Below are positions 54,552 to 63,637 of a stretch of 64,000 nucleotides of DNA, piece after piece. Within the stretch, counting starts at the first letter, position 1; every line of letters begins with the position of its first letter. Both the position numbers and the translations under genes were made by a program. The DNA comes from Profundibacterium mesophilum KAUST100406-0324. GTDB taxonomy: Bacteria; Pseudomonadota; Alphaproteobacteria; Rhodobacterales; Rhodobacteraceae. The DNA lies in the NCBI RefSeq assembly GCF_009835145.1, contig NZ_APKE01000010.1, positions 1 through 64,000 of the forward strand, in the 5' to 3' direction. A model generated the notes under the pieces. The model worked only from the letters and a program-made list of their open reading frames with translations, had not been told where the DNA came from and did not search any database.

Positions 54552-55486
54552 GCGCGATGGAGATAGCGATGGACACGGTTGTGGAGCCAGCAAAGACATT
54601 CGTCGAGGTCGCCGAGATCTGGACACCCGAGGGTGACAGGCTCGTCCTGTCCGGCGGCGTCTACGGCGGGCATGACCGCTTTGCCGAAGCCTCCCGCGCA
54701 GAGAGCTTCGCCAAGGGGGAAGGCCTGCCCGGAAAAGCCTGGGCGGAGGCGCGGCCGGTCGTGTTGAAGGAGTTCGACGGCTCGTATTTCAGGCGCACCG
54801 AGGTCGCGAAAGAGGCTGGGCTGACCTGTGCCGTCGCGATCCCCGTCTTCGCGGGAAAGGCGCTCAGGGCGGTTCTGGTGGTCCTGTGTGCCGATGATGC
54901 CGAGCGGACTGGCGCGATCGAGGTCTGGTCCGAAGCTGAAGGCATTCTGAAGCTGGCCGATGGCTATTACGGGGCGGCCAGGCATTTCGAATGGGTCAGC
55001 CAGCACACGCAATTCCCGAAAGGTCAGGGCCTGCCCGGCGCTGTCTGGTCGGCGCAGACGCCGATCCTGATGCGCGATCTGGGATCGGGCTACCGGTTCG
55101 TACGGTCCGAATCCGCCGGGCAGGCCGGTCTGGCCATCGGCCTCGGCGTGCCGATCCCGGTGCCGGGCGGCAAGACATTCGTTTTGACCTTGCTGTCGGC
55201 CAGGGGCACGCCCATCGCGCGCCGGTTCGAGATCTGGGATGCCCGCGCCGGCAAGACCGCGAAGATGGTCGACGGCATCTGCGAGCGTGACGGCCCCTTG
55301 TGGGATCCCGAGAACGCGGGCCGCGAACGCGTGGCGAGCGTCTGGGAGGGCCCCGTCGGGCACGCGCTCGGCGGCGGTGTCCCCGTGGCCGAGACGGGTG
55401 CCGCGGCGAACGGCTACGCGATGATGGTTGCTCTGCCGATCCACCGGGGCGGCGAGCTGTCCCATGTCGTCGCCTGGTATTGCTGA
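54548..55486 (+). CDS. Triple GAF-like repeat protein in the nitrate operon
   Basis: This cytoplasmic protein of about 312 residues is built from three similar GAF-like modules. Module 1 (about 15-110) has VEVAEIWTPEG, KGEGLPGKAWAEARPVVLKE and VAIPVFAG. Module 2 (about 118-220) has AIEVWSEAEG, KGQGLPGAVWSAQTPILM and LGVPIPVPGG. Module 3 (about 225-312) has RFEIWDARAG, a VASVWEGPVGHALGGGVPVA segment and VALPIHRGGE. There is no kinase, cyclase or DNA-binding domain. The GTG start at 54548 overlaps the ATPase stop; ATG 54557 is the alternative. It may sense a small molecule such as nitrate, nitrite or a nitrogen signal, or bind a partner; the function is unknown. Confidence 0.75.
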   Translation: MSAMEIAMDTVVEPAKTFVEVAEIWTPEGDRLVLSGGVYGGHDRFAEASRAESFAKGEGLPGKAWAEARPVVLKEFDGSYFRRTEVAKEAGLTCAVAIPVFAGKALRAVLVVLCADDAERTGAIEVWSEAEGILKLADGYYGAARHFEWVSQHTQFPKGQGLPGAVWSAQTPILMRDLGSGYRFVRSESAGQAGLAIGLGVPIPVPGGKTFVLTLLSARGTPIARRFEIWDARAGKTAKMVDGICERDGPLWDPENAGRERVASVWEGPVGHALGGGVPVAETGAAANGYAMMVALPIHRGGELSHVVAWYC

Positions 55487-55496
55487 GGAGCGAAAG

Positions 55497-57926
55497 ATGG
55501 AAAGACTTGTTGTCATTGGCGCCGGCATGGCCTCCGGCCGCCTTCTGGAACACCTCTTCGAGGCTGATCCGGGCGCCTATCGGGTTACGCTGTTCAACGC
55601 CGAGCCGCGTGGAAACTACAATCGCATCATGCTCTCGCCGGTCCTGTCGGGCGAGAAAAGCTACGACGAGATCGTCACGCATGATGAGGACTGGTACGCT
55701 GGCCACGCCGTCACCTGTCGCTTCGGTGAACGCGTCATCGGAATCGACCGCGACCGCAAGGTGGTCGTCGGCGAGAAGGGCGAGGTGCCCTACGACAAGC
55801 TCGTGTTCGCCACCGGGTCGGATGCGTTCATCGTGCCATGTCCGGGCCACGACCTGGACGGGGTGATCGCCTATCGCGATCTGGACGATACCAACCGCAT
55901 GATCGACACCGCGCCGGGCTCGCGCGCAATCGTCATCGGCGGTGGGCTTCTGGGTCTGGAGGCCGCAGCCGGGTTGCGGATGCGCGGGCTCGACGTCACG
56001 GTCCTGCATCTGGCCGGGCACTTGATGGAGCGTCAGCTGGACCCCGCCGCGGGCTATCTGCTGCGTGCGGATCTGGAACGCCGTGGCATCACGGTAATGA
56101 CGCAGGCCTCGACCAGATGCATCAAGGGCGAGGGCCGCGTCGAGGCGGTCGAGCTTGAGGACGGGACGCTCTTGCCCGCCGACCTCGTGGTCATGGCTGT
56201 CGGCATCCGCCCCGCCGTGGCACTGGCGAAACAGGCGGGCCTTACGGTGAGGAAGGCCATCGAGGTCGACGCTCAGATGCGCACCTCGGACCCTTCGGTC
56301 TTCGCAGTGGGCGAGTGCATCGAGTTCGCAGGCCAGCTTTTCGGTCTCGTGGCCCCGCTCTACGAACAGGCCAAGGTCCTGGCGGCGACCTTGCTGGATG
56401 ACGACGCGGCTTTCACGCCCAAGCAGCTTTCGACTAAGCTGAAGGTCACCGGCTGCGATCTCTTCAGCGCGGGCGACTTCGCCGAAGGGCCGGGACGCGA
56501 GGATATCGTCTTCCGCGACCCCGCGCGCGGGATCTACAAACGGCTGGTGGTCGAAGGCGACACGTTGGTCGGTGCCGTGATGTATGGCGATACCTCCGAC
56601 GGCAACTGGTTCTTCGGCCTGATCCGCGACGGCACCGACATCACGGACATGCGCGAGACATTGATCTTCGGGCCCGCCTATCAGGGGGGGGCCGCAGCGG
56701 ACCCTTTGGCCGCCGTTGCAGCCTTGCCGGCTGATGCAGAGATCTGCGGCTGCAACGGCGTATGCAAGGGGCAGATCACCGAGGCCATCGAAGGCGGGGC
56801 CACCGATCTCGGCGCGGTGCGCGCCACCACCAAGGCCAGCGCGTCCTGCGGCACCTGCACGGGGCTCGTGGAACAGGTTCTGGCCGTCACCTTGGGCGAC
56901 AGTTTCCAACTGCCCGTCGCGCAACCCGTCTGCGGATGCACGGATCTCACCCACGAAGACCTGCGCCGCCTGATCAAGGCCCGCGAGCTGAAATCCCAAC
57001 CCGCCGTCTGGCAGGAGCTTGGCTGGACCTCGCCCAACGGCTGCCACGTTTGCCGTCCGGCGGTGAACTTCTACCTGCTGGCCGACTGGCCGCTCGAGTA
57101 TCAGGACGACCCGCAAAGCCGTTTCGTGAACGAACGCAAGCACGCCAACATCCAGAAGGACGGCACGTTCTCGGTCGTGCCGCGCATGTGGGGCGGGATC
57201 ACCAGCGCGGCGGAACTGCGCGCCATCGCCGATGCCGCGGACAAGTACGGCGTGCCCACGGTGAAGGTGACCGGCGGCCAGCGCATCGACCTTCTGGGCG
57301 TGAAGGGAGAGGACCTGCCGGCCATGTGGGCGGATCTGAACGCCGCAGGTCTCGTGTCCGGCCACGCCTATTCCAAGGGCCTGCGCACCGTGAAGACCTG
57401 CGTCGGCACCGACCATTGCCGCTTCGGCACGCAGGACAGCACCGGCCTCGGCGTCCGGCTCGAAAAGCGGCTCTGGGGATCGTGGACCCCGCACAAGGTG
57501 AAGCTCGCGGTCTCCGGCTGCCCCCGCAACTGCGCGGAGGCGACGTGCAAGGATGTTGGCATCGTCTGTGTGGACTCGGGGTTCGAGATCGGCGTGGGCG
57601 GTGCGGCAGGCATGGACGTGAAAGAGGTGCAACCGTTGGTGAAGGTCGCCACCGAGGACGAGGCGGTGGAATGGACGGTCGCCTTCGTCCAGCTCTATCG
57701 CGAACACGCCAGGTATCTGGACCGGCCCTACAAGTGGCTCGCGAAGGTGAGCCTCGAATGGGTGCAACAGACTCTCGGTGATGGGGCCGAGCGCAAGGCA
57801 CTCGTCGACCGCTTCGATCTGAGCCAGACGATCTACCAGACCGACCCATGGGCCGAATTGGCGGTGCGAGAGAAAGCCCGCGCCTTCGCCCCCATCGCAG
57901 ACCTGACACTGGAGGCCGCGGAATGA
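55497..57926 (+). CDS. nirB: NADH-dependent nitrite reductase, large subunit
   Basis: This 809-residue enzyme reduces nitrite to ammonium in the cytoplasm. The N-terminal FAD/NAD domains show VVIGAGMASG and VIGGGLLGLEAA. A BFD-type [2Fe-2S] region has CGCNGVCKGQI and SCGTCTGLV. The siroheme/[4Fe-4S] half has TCVGTDHCRFG and SGCPRNCAEATCKD. ATG 55497 follows GAGGAGCG closely. It is called nasB in some assimilatory operons. Its stop overlaps the nirD start (ATGA), and siroheme is supplied by cysG at the end of the operon. Confidence 0.94.
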   Translation: MERLVVIGAGMASGRLLEHLFEADPGAYRVTLFNAEPRGNYNRIMLSPVLSGEKSYDEIVTHDEDWYAGHAVTCRFGERVIGIDRDRKVVVGEKGEVPYDKLVFATGSDAFIVPCPGHDLDGVIAYRDLDDTNRMIDTAPGSRAIVIGGGLLGLEAAAGLRMRGLDVTVLHLAGHLMERQLDPAAGYLLRADLERRGITVMTQASTRCIKGEGRVEAVELEDGTLLPADLVVMAVGIRPAVALAKQAGLTVRKAIEVDAQMRTSDPSVFAVGECIEFAGQLFGLVAPLYEQAKVLAATLLDDDAAFTPKQLSTKLKVTGCDLFSAGDFAEGPGREDIVFRDPARGIYKRLVVEGDTLVGAVMYGDTSDGNWFFGLIRDGTDITDMRETLIFGPAYQGGAAADPLAAVAALPADAEICGCNGVCKGQITEAIEGGATDLGAVRATTKASASCGTCTGLVEQVLAVTLGDSFQLPVAQPVCGCTDLTHEDLRRLIKARELKSQPAVWQELGWTSPNGCHVCRPAVNFYLLADWPLEYQDDPQSRFVNERKHANIQKDGTFSVVPRMWGGITSAAELRAIADAADKYGVPTVKVTGGQRIDLLGVKGEDLPAMWADLNAAGLVSGHAYSKGLRTVKTCVGTDHCRFGTQDSTGLGVRLEKRLWGSWTPHKVKLAVSGCPRNCAEATCKDVGIVCVDSGFEIGVGGAAGMDVKEVQPLVKVATEDEAVEWTVAFVQLYREHARYLDRPYKWLAKVSLEWVQQTLGDGAERKALVDRFDLSQTIYQTDPWAELAVREKARAFAPIADLTLEAAE

Positions 57927-58255
57927 ACTGGATTGACATCGGCGCACTCGACGACGTTCCGCTGCGCGGCGCGCGCGTGGTGAAGACGCGGGTCGGTTGC
58001 GTGGCACTCTTTCGAACCGCTGAAACGGAGATCTTTGCCACCTCCAACACCTGCGCCCACAAGGGCGGACCGCTGAGCGAAGGCATCGTTCATGGTCGGC
58101 ATGTGACTTGCCCCTTGCACAACTGGGTGTGGTCGCTGGAAACCGGAGAAGCGCAGGGCGCGGACGAGGGGCGTATTGCCACCTATCCCGTTCGGGTCGA
58201 GGACGGTCGCATCCTGATCGATGGCGCGCGCCTGGCGTCGCGGTCGGCCGCATGA
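57923..58255 (+). CDS. nirD: Nitrite reductase small subunit (Rieske-type)
   Basis: This 110-residue protein has one Rieske [2Fe-2S] motif: CAHKGGPL and CPLHNWVW, giving two Cys and two His ligands. It is the small partner of NirB or, in the related NasG role, an electron carrier between NirB and the nitrate reductase. ATG 57923 overlaps the nirB stop. nasA follows after 58 bases. Confidence 0.92.
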   Translation: MNWIDIGALDDVPLRGARVVKTRVGCVALFRTAETEIFATSNTCAHKGGPLSEGIVHGRHVTCPLHNWVWSLETGEAQGADEGRIATYPVRVEDGRILIDGARLASRSAA

Positions 58256-58313
58256 TGGCGCTCTCCCTCCGAAATCGGTCCCGGGGACTGCATTCTCTCT
58301 CTGCGGGCCGCTC

Positions 58314-60914
58314 ATGACGATCCGGTCGACATGTCCCTATTGCGGGGTCGGATGTGGCGTTTTGCTGCAAGATGACGGTGCGGGCGGCCTGAATGTGTCG
58401 GGCGATCCCGACCACCCGGCCAACCGCGGCCGGCTGTGCTCGAAGGCCTCGGCGCTTGGCCAGACCGTGGGACATGCGGGCCGCCTGCTGGCCCCGCGCG
58501 TGAACGGAGTGGATACGGACTGGGACAGCGCCTTGGACCGCGTGGCCGACACATTCGCGCGCACGATTGCACGGCACGGCCCCGACAGCGTCGCCTTCTA
58601 CGCCTCGGGCCAGATGCTGACCGAGGACTACTACGTCGCCAACAAGTTCATGAAGGGCTTTGTCGGAACCGCCAATATAGACACCAATTCGAGGCTCTGC
58701 ATGGCCTCGACGGTGGCAGGACACAAACGCGCCTTCGGTACAGATACCGTGCCGGGCACCTACGAGGACCTGGATCAGGCCGATCTGGTGGTGCTGGTCG
58801 GCTCGAACCTGGCATGGTGCCACCCGATCCTGTATCAGCGCGTGCTGGCGGCCAGAGCCGCGCGCGGAACGAAGGTCGTCGTCATCGATCCGCGTCGGAC
58901 GGCGACCTGTGACGGGGCCGACCTGCATCTGCCGCTCCGCATCGGCTCGGACGTGGCCCTCTTCAACGGTTTGCTTGCCGCAATCTACGAGGGCAACGCG
59001 GTCGATACAGCCTACGTCGCCCGGACCGATGGCTTCGATGATGCCCTGACGACCGCGCGCTGCTCGGAGATAGAACCGACGGGCCTGGACGTGGAGACGG
59101 TTCATGAATTCTTCCGCCTCTGGATCGGGACAGAACGGGTCGTCACCGTCTTCAGCCAGGGCGTGAACCAGTCCAGCAGCGGCACCGACAAGGTGAACGC
59201 GATCCTGAACTGCCATATCGCGACGGGCCGCATCGGCAAGCCCGGCATGGGGCCGTTCAGTGTCACCGGACAGCCCAACGCCATGGGCGGGCGCGAGGTT
59301 GGCGGGCTGGCCAATACCCTGGCCTGTCATCTGGATCTCGAAAATCCGGCGCATCGATCCGCCGTGCGCAAGTTCTGGGACGCGCCGCGCATCCCCGATG
59401 CACCCGGTCTGAAAGCTATCGACATGTTCAAGGCGGTGGCGGCGGGGCGGATCAAGGCATTGTGGATCATGCACACCAATCCCGCCGTCACGCTGCCCGA
59501 CGCCGACGCCGTGCGCGCGGCAATCGCGGCCTGCGACTTTACCGTCGTCTCGGATATCACCGCGGCCACCGACACCGCGCGGCTGGCCGACGTGCTGCTG
59601 CCCGCCAGCGCCTGGGCCGAGAAGTCCGGGACGGTGACGAATTCCGACCGCACCATCTCGCGCCAGCGCGCGGCCTTGCCCGCTCCGGGCGCGGCGCGGC
59701 CCGACTGGTGGCACGTCACGCAGGTAGCCCGGCGGATGGGCTTCGCTCGAGCCTTCGACTACGACAGCCCTGCCGAGATCTTCCGCGAGCACGCCGCCCT
59801 GTCGGGGGTCGCGGGCGCTCTTGGACGCGATTTCGATATCTCGGGACTGTCGGACCTGTCCGATGGCGAATACGCCGCGCTATCGCCCACGCGCTGGCCG
59901 GTTGCGGCGAAGGGGGGCGGCCGCTTCTTCGCGGATGGCAGGTCTTTTCACGACACTGGCCGGATGCGCATGATCGCGGTGTCGTGGCGCGCGTCCGCCG
60001 CGAAACACGCGCGGCGCTTTCCGTTCCGTCTGAACACCGGGCGGGTGCGCGATCATTGGCACACGATGACCCGCACCGGAACGTCGCCGCGCCTGTCGGC
60101 CCACATCGCCGAACCGTTCGTCGAAATCCATCCGACGGATGCCGATGCGCTCGGGATCGGGCCGGATACGCTGGCCGAACTCTCGTCGCCGACGGGAACC
60201 GCCATCCTGCGCGCGACGATCACCGACGCGGTTCAGCCGGGCACGGTGTTCGCGCCGATCCACTGGACCGGCGAAACCGCACCGACCGGGCGCATCGACG
60301 CGCTCGTGGCGGACGTCACCGACCCACATTCCGGGCAGCCCGACAGCAAAGCCTCCTTCTGTGCGGTCCGTCCCTTCGCCGCGGCGTGGTACGGGTTCGC
60401 GGTCTCCTCCCGACGGGTCCACCCGGTCAGCGATTACTGGGCCGTGGCGCGCAGCGATGCGGGATGGCGGATGGAGCTTTCGGGACGCGCGGCCCCGACC
60501 GATTGGGAAGCCGATGCGCGCGCCCTGTTCGACCTGCCGAACGCCTCGGTGCAGATGCTGACCGACCCGGCGCGCGGCGTGGCGCGGTTCGCGTTCCACG
60601 ACGGCGATCGGCTGATCGCGGCCCTGTTCGTGGCGCCGGAGCCCGTGGCGGTGATGCGCGATTACTTGACCGAGCTGCCCGCCGAGGACGTCCTGACGGG
60701 CCGCGCCCCGGCCGATCGGCCCGATCCCGGCCCGATCTTGTGTTCGTGTTTCGGCGTCGGGGTGAACACCATCCTGTCCGCCATCGAGAGCGATGGCCTG
60801 ATGAGCGTGGACGCCGTCGGCGCGGCGCTTTCGGCGGGGACGAATTGCGGCTCCTGCCGGTCCGAGATCGCGGCCCTTCTGGAAAGGTCGCATATGGCCG
60901 AGGCCGCGGAATGA
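58314..60914 (+). CDS. nasA: Assimilatory nitrate reductase catalytic subunit
   Basis: This 866-residue cytoplasmic bis-MGD molybdoenzyme reduces nitrate to nitrite. The N-terminal [4Fe-4S] ligands are Cys7, Cys10, Cys14 and Cys42 (CPYCGVGC ... GRLCSKA). SRLCMAST holds the probable molybdenum Cys. A C-terminal BFD-like [2Fe-2S] domain is seen in CSCFGVGVNTI and GTNCGSCRSEI, as in NasC/NasA proteins that accept electrons from a flavoprotein or NirB/NirD. ATG 58314 is chosen; the upstream extension to 58221 overlaps nirD. Its stop overlaps the next gene's start (ATGA). Confidence 0.94.
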   Translation: MTIRSTCPYCGVGCGVLLQDDGAGGLNVSGDPDHPANRGRLCSKASALGQTVGHAGRLLAPRVNGVDTDWDSALDRVADTFARTIARHGPDSVAFYASGQMLTEDYYVANKFMKGFVGTANIDTNSRLCMASTVAGHKRAFGTDTVPGTYEDLDQADLVVLVGSNLAWCHPILYQRVLAARAARGTKVVVIDPRRTATCDGADLHLPLRIGSDVALFNGLLAAIYEGNAVDTAYVARTDGFDDALTTARCSEIEPTGLDVETVHEFFRLWIGTERVVTVFSQGVNQSSSGTDKVNAILNCHIATGRIGKPGMGPFSVTGQPNAMGGREVGGLANTLACHLDLENPAHRSAVRKFWDAPRIPDAPGLKAIDMFKAVAAGRIKALWIMHTNPAVTLPDADAVRAAIAACDFTVVSDITAATDTARLADVLLPASAWAEKSGTVTNSDRTISRQRAALPAPGAARPDWWHVTQVARRMGFARAFDYDSPAEIFREHAALSGVAGALGRDFDISGLSDLSDGEYAALSPTRWPVAAKGGGRFFADGRSFHDTGRMRMIAVSWRASAAKHARRFPFRLNTGRVRDHWHTMTRTGTSPRLSAHIAEPFVEIHPTDADALGIGPDTLAELSSPTGTAILRATITDAVQPGTVFAPIHWTGETAPTGRIDALVADVTDPHSGQPDSKASFCAVRPFAAAWYGFAVSSRRVHPVSDYWAVARSDAGWRMELSGRAAPTDWEADARALFDLPNASVQMLTDPARGVARFAFHDGDRLIAALFVAPEPVAVMRDYLTELPAEDVLTGRAPADRPDPGPILCSCFGVGVNTILSAIESDGLMSVDAVGAALSAGTNCGSCRSEIAALLERSHMAEAAE

Positions 60915-61858
60915 GCCTTGCGCCCTATGTCCGGATCCTTGCCCGCGGGCAGGGGCGCGCGCGCGGGTTCACCCAGGACGAGGCCGCCGAGGCGATGACG
61001 CTGATGCTGACCCCCGACGTTTCCCGCGAAGCCGTGGGTGCGATCCTGATGCTCTTGCGCATGAAGGGCGAAACGGCAGCCGAGATCGCCGGGTTCTCCT
61101 CTGCCGCCCGCGCCTCTCTGCCGTGCTGGACGGGGCCGCGCGCCGCGCTGGACTGGCCCAGCTACGCCGCGGGACGCACGCGCGGGCTGCCATGGTTCCT
61201 GCTTTCGGCCCGGCTGGTCGCCGATGCCGGCATCCCGGTGCTTCTGCACGGATGGAACGCCCACCAGGGAGCAGGGGCCGACCTGCGTGCGGCGCTGCCC
61301 ACGGTGGGGGTCCGCTCCGCCGACAGCGTTCAGGTCGCGGGCGACCTGCTTACCCGCGACCGCATCGCGTACCTGCCACTCGAAAGCCTGTCGCCGCCGC
61401 TCATGGCGCTGCTTTGCCTGCGGGACGCGCTGGGTCTGCGGTCCTGCATCAATACCGTGTGCCGCATGTTGAACCCGGGGGGCGCCGAGACTGCCGTGCA
61501 GGGCGTCTTTCACCCACCCTACCGCGAGTTGCAGGCCGATGCCGGCCAGATGCTGGGTCTTAGGCAACTGACCGTTCTGAAAGGCGGCGGCGGCGAGTTC
61601 GAGCATCACCCGGCCAAGAACATCGAAACCTTCGGCCTCCGGAACGGTCAGCGTTGGACGGGTCTGACGGGCAAGCAACTTGCCGACCACCGTCGCCTGT
61701 CGGAAGGACCCCGCGACCCTTCCCTGCTGGCGCAGATCTGGCGCGGCGAGCGGCATGACCCCTTTGCCGAGGCCATCGTCGTGTCGACCGCCGCGCTGGC
61801 ACTCGACACGGCGGGGGTCGCCGATCCCGAATCCAAGGCGCGCGACAGTGCCGCCTGA
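60911..61858 (+). CDS. TrpD2/YbiB-like glycosyltransferase-family protein
   Basis: This 315-residue protein has the fold of anthranilate phosphoribosyltransferase. An N-terminal helical part shows GFTQDEAAEAMTLMLT and a second domain has VLLHGWNAH and GLRSCINTVCRMLNP, in place of the usual TrpD glycine-rich PRPP loop. Such proteins (YbiB/TrpD2) bind nucleic acids or have unknown reactions, and are not tryptophan biosynthetic. It is coupled to nasA (ATGA) and followed by cysG after 12 bases, so it belongs to the nitrate operon. Its role there is unknown. Confidence 0.78.
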   Translation: MSLAPYVRILARGQGRARGFTQDEAAEAMTLMLTPDVSREAVGAILMLLRMKGETAAEIAGFSSAARASLPCWTGPRAALDWPSYAAGRTRGLPWFLLSARLVADAGIPVLLHGWNAHQGAGADLRAALPTVGVRSADSVQVAGDLLTRDRIAYLPLESLSPPLMALLCLRDALGLRSCINTVCRMLNPGGAETAVQGVFHPPYRELQADAGQMLGLRQLTVLKGGGGEFEHHPAKNIETFGLRNGQRWTGLTGKQLADHRRLSEGPRDPSLLAQIWRGERHDPFAEAIVVSTAALALDTAGVADPESKARDSAA

Positions 61859-61870
61859 AGGAGACGCGCC

Positions 61871-63274
61871 ATGAAGAGTTTCCCCATGTTCATCCGCACG
61901 ACCGGACGCCGCGTCCTGATCGTCGGCGGCGGCGAACAGGCCGCGCAGAAGGCGCGGCTGATCCTGAAGACCGACGCGCAGCTTGTCCTCGTTGCGGGTG
62001 ATCTCGACGCCGAATTGTCCGCTCTGGTCGCGTCCGGGCAGGCTGAGCACTACGGCGGCCCGGTCACATCGGCCCTTTTCAATGGGGCGGCCATGACCTT
62101 CGTCGCCACGGGATGCCCCGGCTTCGATGCGGCGGTGCACGCGCTGGTCACGGCGGCGCGCTGCCCGGTCAACGTGGTCGACCAGCCCGACCTGTGCGAC
62201 CTGACCACGCCGTCCATCGTGGATCGTGACCCGGTCGTGGTGGCCATCGGCACGGAAGGAACGGCGCCGGTTCTGGGACGCCAGATCAAGACGCAGATCG
62301 AGCAGATGCTGGTCCCGAATCTCGGCGGCTTGGCCGCGCTTGCGGGGCGGATGCGCAGTGCCGTCGCCGGCCGCGTCCCACGTGCGGGACGGCGCGACTT
62401 CTGGCGCTGGGTGTTCGCCGACGCACCCCGCCATAGCTGGACGCGAGGTGCGGAGCGGGAGGCGGCGCGTCTCGTCAAGGATGCGCTCGCGGCGGGTGGC
62501 GCGCCTTCGACCTCGCCGAATGGGTCCGTCGCCTATGTGGGTGCGGGCCCCGGCGCGCGCGACCTGCTGACCTTGCGTGCGGTGCAACGATTGCAGGAAG
62601 CGGACGTGATTTTCTACGATCGTCTGGTCGATGGCGACGTGTTGGAACTGGCGCGCCGCGATGCCGAGCGGGTGTTCGTCGGCAAGGTGGTCGGTGCGCA
62701 TGCCTGGCCTCAGGATCGCATCGACGCCGCCGTCGTCGCCGAGGCGCGCCGGGGACGCCGCGTCGTTCGTCTCAAGTCAGGCGATCCGGGGATCTTCGGA
62801 CGCCTGGACGAAGAACTGCGCGCTGCCGAAGCCGCGGGGATTGCTACGGAAATCGTGCCCGGCGTCACGGCGGCCTGCGCGGCGGCCGCGAGCGCCGGGC
62901 AGCCCCTGACCCGGCGCGGCGAAACAGACACTCTGGTGCTGACGGCGGCCCGCTCGCAGAACGACGGCTCGATCCCTGACCTCGCACGCCATATCCGGGC
63001 GGGCACGACGCTGGCCATCTACATGGGGGTCTCGGCATCAGACGAAATCTCGAACCAGCTCCTTTCGGCGAAGGTCTCCCCTGATGCACCGGTCAGTGTC
63101 ATGGCGAATGTATCAAAGCGCAACGAAACCTTGATCAAGACGACCGTATCCGAGATGAGCGCGACGATCGCCCAGAGCGGCATCACGGGGTGCGCCATCA
63201 TATCGGTCACGCTTCCACACCGGTCCGGGCTGGCCACGTGCGGGCAGCATGTCCTGTACGATCTAGGCGCATAG
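61871..63274 (+). CDS. cysG: Siroheme synthase (CysG, trifunctional)
   Basis: This 467-residue fusion has an N-terminal precorrin-2 dehydrogenase/ferrochelatase part (RVLIVGGGEQAAQKARLIL, 1-205) and a C-terminal uroporphyrinogen-III methyltransferase (VAYVGAGPGARDLLTLRA, VVRLKSGDPGIFGR, EIVPGVTAA). It makes siroheme, the prosthetic group of NirB. The N terminus MKSFPMFIRTTGRRV fits the family, and ATG 61871 is the first gene-like start after the TrpD2-like stop. Final gene of the nitrate operon. Confidence 0.93.
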   Translation: MKSFPMFIRTTGRRVLIVGGGEQAAQKARLILKTDAQLVLVAGDLDAELSALVASGQAEHYGGPVTSALFNGAAMTFVATGCPGFDAAVHALVTAARCPVNVVDQPDLCDLTTPSIVDRDPVVVAIGTEGTAPVLGRQIKTQIEQMLVPNLGGLAALAGRMRSAVAGRVPRAGRRDFWRWVFADAPRHSWTRGAEREAARLVKDALAAGGAPSTSPNGSVAYVGAGPGARDLLTLRAVQRLQEADVIFYDRLVDGDVLELARRDAERVFVGKVVGAHAWPQDRIDAAVVAEARRGRRVVRLKSGDPGIFGRLDEELRAAEAAGIATEIVPGVTAACAAAASAGQPLTRRGETDTLVLTAARSQNDGSIPDLARHIRAGTTLAIYMGVSASDEISNQLLSAKVSPDAPVSVMANVSKRNETLIKTTVSEMSATIAQSGITGCAIISVTLPHRSGLATCGQHVLYDLGA

Positions 63275-63285
63275 GCAGAGTTCGG

Positions 63286-63309
63286 GAGCAGCCCCCGGCG
63301 GGACTGCTC
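63286..63309 (+). terminator. Hairpin after the nitrate operon
   Basis: GAGCAG (63286-63291) is inverted as CTGCTC (63304-63309), with additional CCC/GGG pairing inside the loop. It begins 12 bases after the cysG stop, the expected place for an operon terminator. No T run follows, so it might need Rho or act in mRNA protection. Confidence 0.4.
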
Positions 63310-63409
63310 ACCTTACCACCTTTCCTTGGCGGAGGACTCCGGGCCGGGCGCTGCCGGGGACCGGGACCCTGATCCCGACGGGCTTGCCGATGCAGAGCCG
63401 GGCGGCGGC

Positions 63410-63568
63410 CTATCTCTTGATGATGATATAGAGCGCGTGGACGATGCCGGGCAGGTAGCCGAGGATCGTCAGGATGACGTTGATCCAGAAATGCTTGCCC
63501 AGCCCTTCTTGCAGAAAGACGCCGAGCGGCGGCAGCAGGATCGCGATGATGATACGAATGATGTCCAT
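63410..63568 (-). CDS. Pmp3/YqaE-family small membrane protein
   Basis: This 52-residue peptide beginning MDIIRIIIAILLPPLGVFLQ and ending HALYIIIKR matches the Pmp3/YqaE/UPF0057 family. It consists of two hydrophobic helices separated by a short polar loop (EGLGKHFWIN), with the family ILLPPLGVF and ILGYLPGI elements. Members in yeast and plants affect membrane potential and salt tolerance; the bacterial role is uncertain. ATG 63568 and TAG at 63410-63412 define it. It stands alone between cysG and the next minus-strand gene. Confidence 0.88.
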   Translation of the reverse strand: MDIIRIIIAILLPPLGVFLQEGLGKHFWINVILTILGYLPGIVHALYIIIKR

Positions 63569-63637
63569 GTGTGATGCGCCCGGATCACCGGGCCTCCTTG
63601 TTCTGCGGTGAATGTCGCGCCTGTCGGAACCCTCCGA

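Noticed and set aside
58221-58313. Longer N terminus for the nitrate reductase
   Set aside because: It overlaps nirD and would place an Arg/Pro-rich leader before the iron-sulfur motif that normally lies within the first residues.
54996-59792. Minus-strand open frame of nearly 1600 codons
   Set aside because: Antisense to nirB, nirD and nasA, whose cofactor motifs are all on the plus strand; the length reflects lack of stop codons in high-GC DNA.
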